This document shows, in pieces, positions 1-12,600 of a stretch of DNA of 49,694 nucleotides. Within the stretch, counting starts at the first letter, position 1, and each line of letters starts with the position of its first letter. A program made the translations under genes and the position numbers. Below the pieces are notes generated by a model that searched no databases, was not told where the DNA came from, and worked only from the letters and a program-made list of their open reading frames with translations. This stretch comes from an uncultured Clostridia bacterium (GTDB lineage: Bacteria; Bacillota; Clostridia; TANB77; CAG-508). Where the stretch lies: positions 1-49,694 of the forward strand of contig CANQDO010000076.1 of the NCBI GenBank assembly GCA_947593355.1, written 5' to 3'.

Positions 1-129
1 GATACAAAGATATTACCACCATTTGGTGCACAACCTACATACTACGTATTATGGACTGTAGTAGCTGTAGTACTAGCATTAGGAATAGCATTTATTACAT
101 TCAAAGTAATAAAAAAAAGAACAAGATAA
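1..129 (+). CDS. C-terminal membrane tail of a surface protein (5' end outside window)
   Basis: The first 43 codons are open in frame 1 and end at TAA. The peptide has a short KILPPFGAQ segment, one hydrophobic helix of about 22 residues (roughly YYVLWTVVAVVLALGIAFI) and a basic end, KKRTR. This is the shape of a membrane anchor or cell-wall sorting tail. LPPFG sits where an LPXTG sorting motif would sit but does not match the canonical motif, so sortase use is only a possibility. The position just upstream of the giant adhesin genes suggests one more surface protein of the same locus. Everything upstream is outside the window, so no function can be assigned. Confidence 0.7.
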   Translation, partial: DTKILPPFGAQPTYYVLWTVVAVVLALGIAFITFKVIKKRTR

Positions 130-192
130 ATATATCAACTAAGTAAATAAAAAGAGCAAGATAAATATATCAACTAAGTAAATAAAAAGAGC
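123..192 (+). repeat. 35-bp perfect tandem duplication over a stop codon
   Basis: Bases 123-157 and 158-192 are identical 35-bp copies starting AAGATAAATATATC. The first copy contains the last sense codon and the TAA of the upstream gene, so the second copy duplicates the gene end and the start of its 3' UTR. It looks like a recent slippage or duplication event. Confidence 0.9.
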
Positions 193-204
193 TAGGATAA
201 AAAT

Positions 205-260
205 TGAAGTGAGCCCAAATTATTAGACAAAAAGTTTAATAATTTGGGTTCTTTTTTATT
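205..260 (+). terminator. Rho-independent terminator of the upstream gene, built on an IS-end-like hairpin
   Basis: An 18-bp stem (211-228 with 234-251, two G-T wobbles) with an AAAAA loop is followed by a run of six T. The sequence TGAAGTGA...TTAGAC...GTTTAA is shared with hairpins at 34202-34241 and, inverted, at 45315-45369. The terminator therefore appears to derive from a small dispersed element. Confidence 0.85.
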
Positions 261-672
261 GAAAAAACCTAATTATATATTATGAAATATAAAATATTGG
301 TTTAAATTTTGTAATAATTATTTTTCCTTTGCGGAATAAAGGGTTTGGAGGAATTTTTGCAAAAATAAATATAAAATATACCCATTTTTCTATAAAAATT
401 ATAAGAAAAATGGGCTATTTTTTTATCAATCAGCCCAAAATGGTTTAAAATAAATAAATTTATGTACACCTAAGTAAAATAATTGTAACAAATGTAAAAA
501 AACTCATCAAATATTACAAATAAGTATTGAAAATGTAAAAGTAAACAATGTATCTATTTCCGTAAGAAATATGTCGAAAGGCGTTGAAAAGTGGAGAAAA
601 ATACCATTTACAAGCAAAAGTAAATGTGGAAAAATATATATTAATATACAAGGTTTTGTGTGGAGGTAACAA
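261..672 (+). other. Intergenic leader region before the giant gene
   Basis: No convincing gene is present. 381-424 holds a second terminator-like hairpin: an 11-bp stem, CCCATTTTTCT with AGAAAAATGGG, followed by seven T. From about 540 onward the sequence resembles the leader of the third adhesin gene (34372-34426). Both carry TCCGTAA (559-565 here) followed 48 bases later by TTTACAAG (607-614 here). A TTTCCGTA box lies at 557-564. A weak promoter-like pair, TTGAAA (527-532) and TATCTA (551-556), is possible but not convincing. The ribosome-binding site GGAGGT at 662-667 is 5 bases before the ATG at 673. Confidence 0.55.
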
Positions 673-3600
673 ATGAAAGAGGAAACAGGTAATCTAAGTA
701 AGGGAAAAGGAACGCATGAAGAGGCATGTGAAACGCAAGTAAAAGAAAAAGCATGTGAAGTGCAAGTAGGAGAAAAAGCATGTGAAACGCAAGTAAAAAC
801 ATGTGAAGTACAAGCAAAAGAAAAAGCATGTGAAAGCAAAGAAAGGAAGAAAACGAGTATGAATATCAGGGCTATATTTGAAAATTGCAAAAAGAAATTG
901 AAAGGTGCATTCAAAAAATGCAAAGAAACAATAAAAGAAACGTATAGAAATAGAAAGAAAGCTTATATAAGCGGATTCGCAAGTATACTTACAGTAGTAT
1001 TATTGGTAAGTATATTTAGCATGCAATTTCAAATAAACAAAACCGATATCCTAAGCACAACCTCAGCACAACAATTAGCCTCAAGTTCAAAATATGTTAT
1101 TTATAATGTAAATGATGAAGAATTACCTGTAGTAGATAGTGAAGGAAATGAAATAGGAACAAGAGAATTAATAGATGGAAAACAATATTACATAGTAGAA
1201 ACAGATGAAAGTGGAGATATAAATAAAGAATTATCTGAAGGTATATATAAGGTAGTAAAAGTAAATCAAGCAGATGAAACATATCAATTAGAAGATGAAA
1301 CATCATTCATACAAGTTTCAGAAAATAATGAAGTATCAGAAATAGAAGTACAAGAATTTAATATTACTAATACATATGTAGGACCAGAAATTAGTTCAAA
1401 AAAATCTTATACAACAGAATATAATAACAAATTTGTTGTAGAAGGTGAAAAAATTACATATACAATAACAGTAGAAAATAGTGGACATATGCCAAAACAA
1501 GTTGTTGTAAAAGATACTATTCCAGATGGAACTACATTAGAGCAAGGAACTATAAAAGTAGACCCTAAACAAGATAATGCTGGAGAAGAAGAGAAAGTTT
1601 ATACAGAAGATAATTTGAGAGAAGGAATTGTAGTAACAGTACCAGCAATTAAGCCAAAAGACGAAATACAAAGCGAATCTGCATCAAATAAAAATTCAGA
1701 TAGCGGATTAGAAGTAGCAGAATTAGATGCAGATGAACCAAAAGAAGTAACAGAAGTAAACGAACAAGAAGGAAATACAACAACAGGAGAAGAAGCAGAT
1801 GGATCAGTTGAAGATGAATCAGAAGGAATAAAGGGAAAAGTAACAATAACATTTGTTGTAAAAGTAAATAACTTAGATAAAGGAAAATATTCAAAAAAGA
1901 TAGAAAATACAGCAATGGTAGATGACGAGCCAACAGCAACAATAGAAGTAATGGTTAACAAAGAAGTACCAGTACAATTAGACGAAATAGAAGTAACAAA
2001 TACATACATTGGGCCAATAATAGATGAAGACAAAACATTTACGACACAAGAGGGTGAAGCATATGTTAAAGAGAACGAAAAAATAACATATAAAATAACA
2101 GTAGAAAATAGTGGATTAGTTGCAAAAAATGTAAAAATAAAAGATGTAATACCAGTAGGAACAACATTCGAATCAGAATCTATATTAATAGATGATGCAA
2201 AAACATATAAAGTAGATAAAAAGGTAACTGATGAAAAAGGAACACATATTGAACAAGAAGATAGAAATACAAAAGATTTAACACAAACAGACTTAACAAC
2301 AAATGGAATAGAAGTTACTGTACCAAAGGGAACACAAGCAGATGATGGAACAATAACAAATGGAAAAGTAACACTATCATTTGTTGTAACAGTAGATGAA
2401 TTTGGTGAAGAAGCAAATGGAAAACCAGATTATTCAAAAACAATAGTAAACATGGCAGAAGTAGATAATGTACCAACAAGAAAAGTAGTAGTTGTTGCTA
2501 CTAAAAATGAAGACGGAACTACAAAACAAGTTACTATTACAAAGAAAGATAGTAAAGATAAAAAAGGATTAGCAGGGGCACAATTTACATTAGAACCTAA
2601 GAAAACAGATATAACAAAACAAATGCAAACAGTGCAAGTAAAACCTGCATTACAAGTAACAAAGAAAATAACAAGTACACCAAAAAATAATGAAACATAC
2701 ACAGCAGGAGAAAGAATAAAATGTGAAGTAACTGTAAAAAATACAGGAAATGTAGCTTTAAAAGATGTAAATATAAAGGATAAAATATTAGAAAATATAG
2801 ATAATACAACAAGTACATTAATTGCAAAATATGAAGATGAAAATCAGTTTACACTATCAGAAGATTTGCTAGCAGGAGAAAGCAAAAAAATTACATATGA
2901 GTATGTTGTTACAGAAGAAGATATTACAAATGAAACATTAACAAATAAAACAAATGAAAATGTAGAAAGTATAACTGTAACTGCAAAAGCTATAACACCA
3001 GGAAATGACGAAGTTACAGCAAATAATACTACACCATCAGTAGCACAAAGTGTAGATACATATACATTTGAATTAGCAGAAGAAAAATATGTATCTAAAA
3101 ATAATGTAGAAAATTCAAAAGCTATAGCATATATTCCAATAGACTTAACAACACAAGATTCATATACAGGAAAAAATACATTAATAGTAAATGCTCAAAT
3201 AAATGGTGGAATAAGTGACTATGGTTATGCAATGGTAATAGAACAAAACTCTATACCAGAAGATTATGAATATAATGATTTAGATAAAGCATTTATAGCT
3301 ATTAATGGTGAAAAAGGTGCACAAGACTATAAAGTAACATTAGAAGGAACTAAAAAATATACATTAATATTAATATATGCTAAAGATGAAATAGCAAATG
3401 AAGGCTCATCAGATGCATTTACAATAAACAGTGTAAAAGTAGTACAAAATGAAGGTGGAAAAGAAGAAACAATAACTTTAGGAGAAACAGGAGAAGAAGG
3501 TACAACAAGTACAACAATACCATATGGTATTTATACATTAACAGAAACAAAAGCGCCAGAACACTATAAACAATTAGAAGGTTCTGTTACAATAGAAATA

Positions 3601-6600
3601 GGAGAACAAAATAAAATAGTACAAGATGCTAATGATGAAAAAGTTAAAGTAACATTAGAAGCGGACAATTTTGTAGTAGAAAATAAAACATCAAGAGTAA
3701 TAGTACACCATTATTTAAGAGGTACAGAAGATACTGAAAAACCTGTATCTGTATCACCTGATGAAGAATTAAAAGGTGTAGCAGGAAAAGATACATATGA
3801 AACTAAAGGAAAAGATGAGTTAGAAAAATATGAAAGAGAAACAGACAAAAATGGCGAACCAAAGAAACCAGAAGATAAAAATAAACAACAAGTAGAAGAA
3901 AGTGGAACATTTGAAGAAGAAGACAAAGAAGTATTCTACTATTATGTATGGAAAAAGGCAAACATACAAAGTGAATTAACAAAAACAAGTGATATAGAAA
4001 AAATAACACAAAAAGATCAACCAATAACATACAAAATACAATATAAAACAACCATAGAACAATATGAAGGAAATGCTACTATTACAATAGTAGATCATTT
4101 ACCATACCAGTTAGACCTAGATAATATGCAAGAAAAAGAAGATTTAGCAGATGGAAAATATGATGCAAATGCAAAAACAATAACATGGGAAATAACAGAA
4201 AAAGACATAAATACATATAGTGGTGGTAAAGATAGTCCTAAAAAGGTAATAACAATAACTAAAAATATAAGAGTAATATTTAAAGATATAGATGCAAATG
4301 CAACAAAAGTAGAAAATACAGTAGATGCAACATTACATTTAGAAACAACAGATCAAACAGAGAAAACGGACCCAGCTAAAAAAGAAATTCCAGCTGAGTT
4401 TAATAAAGATGTCACTGTAACTAAAACATGGGAATATGGAAATGAAAAGAATATTTATGCAAAACCATCAGGAGTAAAATTACAATTATATGATGAAAAA
4501 CACATGGAAACTCCAATAAATGAACCAGTAGAATTAAGAGCCGGAGAAGATGGAACATGGACATATACATTTAAAAACTTAAAGAGATTTAATCAAGACA
4601 ATGAAGAAATAATATATACAGTTAAAGAATTACCATTAGATAATGAAAGTTTAGATTATTATGCTCCAGAGATACAATCTACGGCAAATACAATAACTAT
4701 TGTAAACAGATATAAGGGACCAGAAATTAGTAAAGAAAAATCTGTAGAAATATATAATAAGGGTCAAAAAGTAGAAGAATCAACAAGAAAATATGCATTA
4801 GTAGAAGATACACTAAAATACACAATAACTGTAACAAATGCAGGTGGAGTAGAAAAAGAAGTAATAATAAAAGATTCAGCACCAGAAGGTTCAACATTTG
4901 TAGATGGCTCTATGAAAATAAATGAAAATGGAAAATATCAAGTAGAAGGTGCAGATGTAAGCACAAAAACAGAAGATGACTTAAAAGAGGGAATAAAAGT
5001 TACAGTACCAGCAAAAGAAGAAGAGAATGGAAAAATAACTTTAAGTTTTGAAGTAAACATAATAGATGACTTAACAAAAGACACTGGATTTACAAAGCAT
5101 ATAAAAAATAAAGCAACAGTAATTGATGAAGGTGCAGAAAATAAGCCAGAAGGTTATACGGAAGAAACAGAAGAAACAGATACTATTGTAAATAAATCAA
5201 ACATAGAATTTTCAAAAACTTCAACTCAAGAACAAGATAGTAAAATTGCAGCAAATGAAGAAATAGAGTATATTATAGAAGTAAAAAATACAGGAACAGC
5301 GCCAGAAGAAGTAAAAATACAAGATAGAGAACCTAAAGACACAACATATGTAGACAAAAGCTTCAGTATAGAGGAAGGTGATGTGGCAACAATAGCACTA
5401 CCTCCATATACAATGGATAATTTAAAAAGTGGAATAACTTTAACTTTAGAACCAAATAAAAAAGTAACAATAAAATTCAAAGTAAAAGTAAATGCAGTAA
5501 ATACGTATCATAATGCAGATAAAATTACAAATAAAGCAACAGTAAATAATCAAGAAACAGAAGAAGTAACACATAAATATGTAGAACCAATAATAAAACA
5601 AAGTAAAACAGCTACAGTACAAAGAAGCGAAGGATATGTATTAGAAAAAGAATTAATTACATACACAATAACTGTAACAAATGAAGGAGAAAAAGAAAAA
5701 GAAGTAGCTATAAAAGATCAAATTCCAAAGGAAGTTACACCTAAAGAAGAAACATTAACAATTACAGCTGGGGATAATAATATATTAGAATCTCATAAGA
5801 TACAAGAATTACAATCAGAAGAAGGATTAAAAGTTACAGTACCAGCAGCAGAAGATAAAGATACAAGTGGAGCAATAGATGAAACAGAATATGGAAAAGT
5901 AGTATTAACTTTCCAAGCAGGGGTAAATGCATTACCAGAAGGTATATTTGAAGAAACAATAAGAAATACAGCAAAAGTAGATGAAAAAGATACAGAAGAG
6001 ACAGAAACTCCAGTAAAGAAATCAAATGTAACAATAAGTAAAGTTGTAGTACAATCAGAAGAAAAAACAGAAGTAAAAGCAGAAGATACAATTACATATA
6101 AAATTATATTAGATAATGAATTAGGAACAGTAGAAGATACAGTAAAAGTACAAGATATATTACCTACAGGAGTATCTACAGATGGACAAGATTTAACAAT
6201 TAGAGAGGTAGGTAGTGAAACTCCAGTAGAAGGAACTTATTTATTAAGTAACTTAACAGGAAGCGGTATTGATATAAAAGTACCAGCAGGAAAACAAATA
6301 GCAATAACATATACAGTAAAAGTAACAGGAAGCGAATTAAGCAATGATCAAGAAATAACAAATACAGCCAAAATAGTAGATACAGATAAACAAAGCGAGG
6401 TAAAACATACTTACGTTGAACCTCTTATTAGTAGTGCAAAAGATGCAGAAATAATAAGTACAAACCCAGATCACGATGATGGCTATGCATTAGAAGGAGA
6501 TACTATTAAATATACAATAACATTAACAAATAAAGGTGGAGCAGAAGGAAAAGTAAAAGTAAAAGATATAATGCCAAGTCAAGTACAGTATACAGGAAAT

Positions 6601-9600
6601 ACACAAATAGAAGTTAAAGAAAATGGACAAAAAGCAGAAGGAAAAGAGTATACAATAGAACAATTAGTATCAGATGATGGAATAGAAGTTACAGTACCAG
6701 CAGCTACAAAATCAGAAAGTGGAAGAACAGCTAGTACAGTAACATTAACATTCGAAGTAAAAGTAAGTGAAAATATAGCATTAGGTGAAAATGGATATAA
6801 AATAACAGTAAAGAATACAGCAAATGTAGATGAAAATGAACCAAGTGAAGCAGAAACAGAAGTAAGAAAAGAACATATAACAGTACAAAAAACAGCTAGT
6901 CCACAAACCGGAACAAATGTAAAAAAGGATGATGTAATAAAATATACAATAACTATAACAAATGATGGTACAGCAGCAAAAACAGTAACAGTAAAAGATA
7001 AAATTCCAACTGGAACAAAATACAAAGAGAATTCTGTAGAGGTAGACGGTGATACTAAATATGTAAAAAATGGAGAATATAAAACAGACGGAGATGAAGG
7101 ACCAAGAATAGAAACAAAAGTTACAGTACCAGCAGCTACAGGAGAAGGGCCAGAAGATAAAAAACCTGGACAAGTAACAGTAAGTTTTGAAGTAACAGTA
7201 GAAAACTTAGATAACGAACAAGAAATAACAAATAAAGCAACAGTAGATGAACAAGAAACTACAACTGTAAAACATACATATATAGAACCTGTTATCAAAA
7301 GCAAAAAGAAAGCAGAAATAATAGGAAAAAATGGATTACCAATAGAAGATAGAAATTATGCATTAGAAGGAGAAAAAATAAGATATACAATAACAGTTAC
7401 AAATACAGGAGATTTAAAAGGAAATGTAACAATAAAAGATACTATTCCAAATGAAACAACATTTGTAGACCATAGTATAAAAGTAGATGGACAAACAACA
7501 TATCATGTAGATGAAAGACAGGAAACAACTACAGAAAAAACAAGTTCAAACTTAGAAAGTGGAATAGAAGTTACAGTACCAGCAAGAACTTCAGGAGAAG
7601 ATGGAGTAAAAAAAGAAGGACAAGTAGAATTAAGCTTTGAAGTAACAATAAATAAAACAACAGGAGCACCATATACAAGAAAAATAGAAAATACGGCTAC
7701 AGTAAAACATGATAAAGTTGATGGAGAAGACGAAACTCCAAAATCAGATGATGTTACAGTAAATAAACCACATGTAACTATAGAAAAGAAATCAGACACA
7801 GCAAATAGTGAAGTAGCAGTAGGTAATGAAATAACTTATGTAATAACAGCAACAAACGATGGATTTGCACCACAAGAAGTTCTTATAAAAGATATTATTC
7901 CAGCAGGAACTACATTTAAAGAAGATAGTGGCGTAACAGTTGAAGGAGCTAGCAATTATGTAAGTGGTAGCGAGTATAAAACTGAGGGAGAAGAAGGAAA
8001 AAGAATAGAGGTAAGAGCAATAGTACCAGCTGCCAAAGTAGAAGAAGAAGATTCTCTAATTAAAGGTGTAGTAACAGTACAATTTACAGTAACAGTAACA
8101 GGAAAGAAACAAGCAGAATCAGAAGAAGTAGAGCTTGAAAATGGAGAAAAAATTCAAAATATAGCAACAATAGTAAAAAATCCAGACGGAGAATCACAAG
8201 AAACAGAAACAACTCAACCAGCAGTAGAGCATACTTTTGTAAAGCCTATAATATCAGCAGAAAAGCAAGCAAAATTAAATAGTGAGCAAGAATATGCAAT
8301 AGAAGGAGACACAATAGAATATACAATAACATTGAAAAATGATGGAGACTATGAGGGAGAAGTAACAGTAAAAGATACAATACCAGAAGGAACAGAATTA
8401 GTAGGAAACATAACTATAGAGCCAAAACAAGATGAGGAACATGAAAGTGGTTATACTAAAGAAGAATTACAAGGTGGAATAAAAGTAAAAGTAGCAGCAA
8501 GAGAAAGTGAAGAAGATGTTGGAAAAACAGAAATAAAATTCACAGTACAAGTAAAACCTTTAAGCAAAGAAGATTCACATACAAAAACAATAGTTAACAC
8601 AGCATATGTTGGTGATGATGATGAAGGAACACCATCAGAAACAATTACAGTTAATGAATCTGAAATAGGATTGTCAAAAACAGCAAAAATAACAGATGAA
8701 GAATTAGAAAGTACTGATATAGATGCGCAAAAAGTAAAAATAGGCAGTAAAATAACATATACAATAACTGTAAACAACACAGGAACTGCTGTAGAAAAAG
8801 TAAAAGTAACAGACCAAATTCCAGAAGGAACTACATTTGATAATGAAAGTATAAAAGTTAACCAACAAGAAGAAAAGGCAAAAACACAAGAAGATTTAAC
8901 TAAAAATGGAATAGAAGTAACAGTAGAGCCAAGTGGAAGTGCGACAATAGAATTTACAGTAACAGTAACAGGAGAAAAAGCAGGAGAAGAATTAGACAGT
9001 AAAGTAAAATTAAATGATGGAGATAAAATTGTTAATAAAGCAAAGGGAACATATGGAAGTGATAAGAGCACAGATTCAAATAAAGTAGAAAGTACTTATA
9101 TTGAACCTATTATTAGTAGTGCGAAAAAAGCAAGTATAAAAAATACTGAATTAGGCTATGTAAAAGAAGGCGAAGAAATAACATATGAAATAACAGTACA
9201 AAATAAAGGTAGCTATAAAGGTGAAGTAATAGTAGAAGATACAATTCCACAAGGTACAGAATTTGTACAAGGCAGTGTAGAAGTTACAGGAGATGAAAAT
9301 TATTCAAAAGGAAATGAATATATTGAAGATGAACAAAAAGTTCAAGTTACAGTAACTGTACCAGCAGCTTCATCAAAGGAAGCACCAGGAGAAGTAAAAG
9401 TAAAATTTAGAGTTAAAGTACAAGATATAGAAGAAGAAGCTTTAACAAGAACGATAAATAATACTGCAAAAGTAACTCATAAAGGAAAACCAGAAAATGT
9501 AAAATCTGATCCAGTAATACAAAATAAAGCAAAATTATCAATAGAAAAGAAAATAAAAACAGCAAGTGAAGAGAAAAAAGATGGAGGAAAAGTTGCATTA

Positions 9601-12600
9601 AATGGTGAAATTACATATGTGATATATGTAAAAAATAGTGGACCAGCTAAAGAAGAAGTAAAAATAAAAGACTTTATACCAAAAGGAACTAAATTAGTAG
9701 CTGGAAGTATAAAAATAGATGACCAAGACACGTATAAAGAGCAAACATTAAGTAATAAGGATGAAAATGACTTAGGAAGAGGTCTTGAAGTTACAGTTCC
9801 AGCAAAACATGATGAAATAGATGGACAAGTAAAAGTAGAATTCAAAGTAAGAGTAGATGGAAACAAAACATCAGAAGGAAAATTACAAGATAGAGAAATA
9901 ATACAGAACCAAGCATCTGTAGAAAATGAAAAAGAAGAAACTCAAGTTTCAAATACAGTACAAAATACTTATGTTGAACCTATTATTAGTGGTGCTAAAA
10001 AAGCAGAACTAGTAAGTGCAACGGAAGAACCAATAAAAGGTAGAGAGTATGCATTAGAAGGAGACAGAATAAAATATACAATTACTGTTATGAACAAAGG
10101 TGGAATTGAAAAAGTAGTAAAAATAGAAGATACTATACCAAGTGGAACAAAATTAGTAGAGGGTAGTTTAAAGGTAGAAGGAGATAGTAACTTCTCAGGT
10201 GGTAAAGATTATAATGAGCAAACACCAAAAATAGATGTAAGTGTAACTGTACCAGCAGCAACTACTGACAAAGCTTTTGGAGAGGATGTAACAGATGATG
10301 AAGCAGGAAAAGTAACATTAACTTTTGAAGTAACAGTAAAAGAATTAGTAGATGTATATGAAGAAAAAATAACAAACCAAGCAATAGTTGATGGACAAGA
10401 AACACAAACAACAACTACAGAAGTAAAGAAACCAAATATATCAGTAAACAAAACTTCAAATACAAAAGAAAAGGTAACAATAGGAGATGAAATTGTATAT
10501 ACAATAACAGTAGTAAATGAAGGAACAGCACCAGAAGAAGTATTAGTAAAAGATGCTATTCCAGCAGGTACAAAACTTGTTAGTGTAAAAATAGGTGAAG
10601 ATCCACAAGATGGAGTAACAGCAGAAAGTTTAGCTAAAGGATTAAAAGTAACTGTACCAGCAGCTACAACTCAAGATGAAAAAGTAAATGGACAAGTATT
10701 AGTAGAAGTTACAGTACAAGTAACAGGAACTAAAGATTTAGAAGGTACAAAAATAAAAGATAGAGAAAAAATAGAAAATATAGCAAAAGTAAATGAAAAC
10801 CCAGCAGAACCTGATGAAACAGAGAATGAAAAATCATCAGAAAAAGTAGAACGTACATATGTTGAACCAATTATTGAAAGCACTAAAACATTAAAAGTAT
10901 ATGACAAAGACGGTGTAGAAGAAATAACAACGGAAGAAAGAGGAGAGACATTATATGCATTAGAAGGAGAAATAATAGAATATACTATTACAGTTACAAA
11001 TAAAGGTGGACTTGCAAAAGATGTAACAATAAAGGATAGTCTTCCAGCACATACACACTTTGTAGATAATAGTGTAAAAGTAAATGGAAACGGAGAAACT
11101 CAAGTAAAAGTAGGACAACAAAGTATGCAGGCACAAAATGTAAAGCAAAATCAATTAGGCAATGGTGTAATTGTAAATGTACCATCAGCAATTACAGACA
11201 AACCTTCTGACCAAGATGTAACAGAAGATGAAGCAGGAAAAGTAACATTAAGCTTTAGAGTAAAAATAGACAGCATGGAAGAAGGAACATATAAACAAAC
11301 TATAACAAATACAGCAAATGTAGATACAAAAGAAACAACACAAGCAGATGTAGAAGTAAGAAAACCACATGTAACAATAGAGAAAACATCAAATACAGTA
11401 AAACAAAAAGTAGCAAAAGATGATGAAATAGAATATACAATAACATTAACAAATGATGGTTATGCACCAGCAGAAGTACTTGTTAAAGATGTAATTCCAG
11501 AAGGAACAGAGTATAAAGCAAATACATTAAAAGTAAATAAAGAAGACAAAAATGATCAAATAAGTAGCTTACAAGGAGAAGGATTAACAGTAACAGTTCC
11601 AGCAGCAGAAGATACTAACCAAGATAGCCAAATTAATGAAGATGAAAAGAAGAAAGTAACAATAGAATTTACAGTAACAGTAACAGGCCAAAAGCAAGCA
11701 GATGGAGAACTTGAAAATAATACACCAATAAGAAATACAGCAACATTATATAAAGATCCACAAGATAAAGATACTCCAGAAAAGCAAGAAACAACAAAGC
11801 CAGTTGAACATACATATGTAAAACCAATAATTACATCTAAAAAAGTAGCAAAAATATTAGATGCAGACGAACAACCAGTACAAGATAGAACATATGCATT
11901 AGCTGGAGATAAAATAGAATATACAATAACAATAACAAACTCTGGAGATTATAAGGGAACAGTTAATGTAAAAGATGATATGCCTGAAGGGGTAGAATAT
12001 ACAGGTCAAGATTCAGTAACAGTTACAACAAAAGGACAAGTTGAGGTTAAACAATATAATATAGATAACTTAAAACAAGGATTTGAAGTAGAAGTACCAG
12101 CAAAAACAGACAGTGAAAATGGACAAGTAACAGTAACGTTTAAAGTAACAGTAAAAGAATTAACAGACCATTCAACACATAAAACAACAATAAACAATGT
12201 TGCAACAGTAGGCGAAAAAACACCATCTAGTGAAACTATAGTAAATGAGGCAGCTTTAGCAATATCAAAAACATCTAAAGTAACAGATGATGGATTAGAA
12301 GACGCAGACAAAGAAGCAAAAAATGTAAAAGTAGGAAGCATAATAACATATACTATAACTGTTACTAATGATGGAACAGCGCCAGAAACAGTAAAAATAG
12401 AAGATACAATTCCAGAAGGAACAGAATTTGTAGCAAATTCAATAAAAATAAACAATGACGGAGATTATAAAGTAGATAATGGAGAAGTATCTGTAAGCAC
12501 AAAAACAGAAGATGAGTTAAAATCAGGAATAAGTGTAGAAGTACCAGCTAAAGTTGATGCAAACAAAGGAAAACTAGTACTTACATTTGAAGTAAAAGTA

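Noticed and set aside
7..30. Canonical LPXTG sorting signal in the partial upstream gene
   Set aside because: The motif reads LPPFG, which lacks the Thr at the cleavage position, so sortase anchoring was left as a possibility only.
540..672. c-di-GMP or other riboswitch before the giant adhesin gene
   Set aside because: Clostridial adhesin genes often have c-di-GMP riboswitches, but the conserved GACGCAAAGC-like core and its partner stems are absent.
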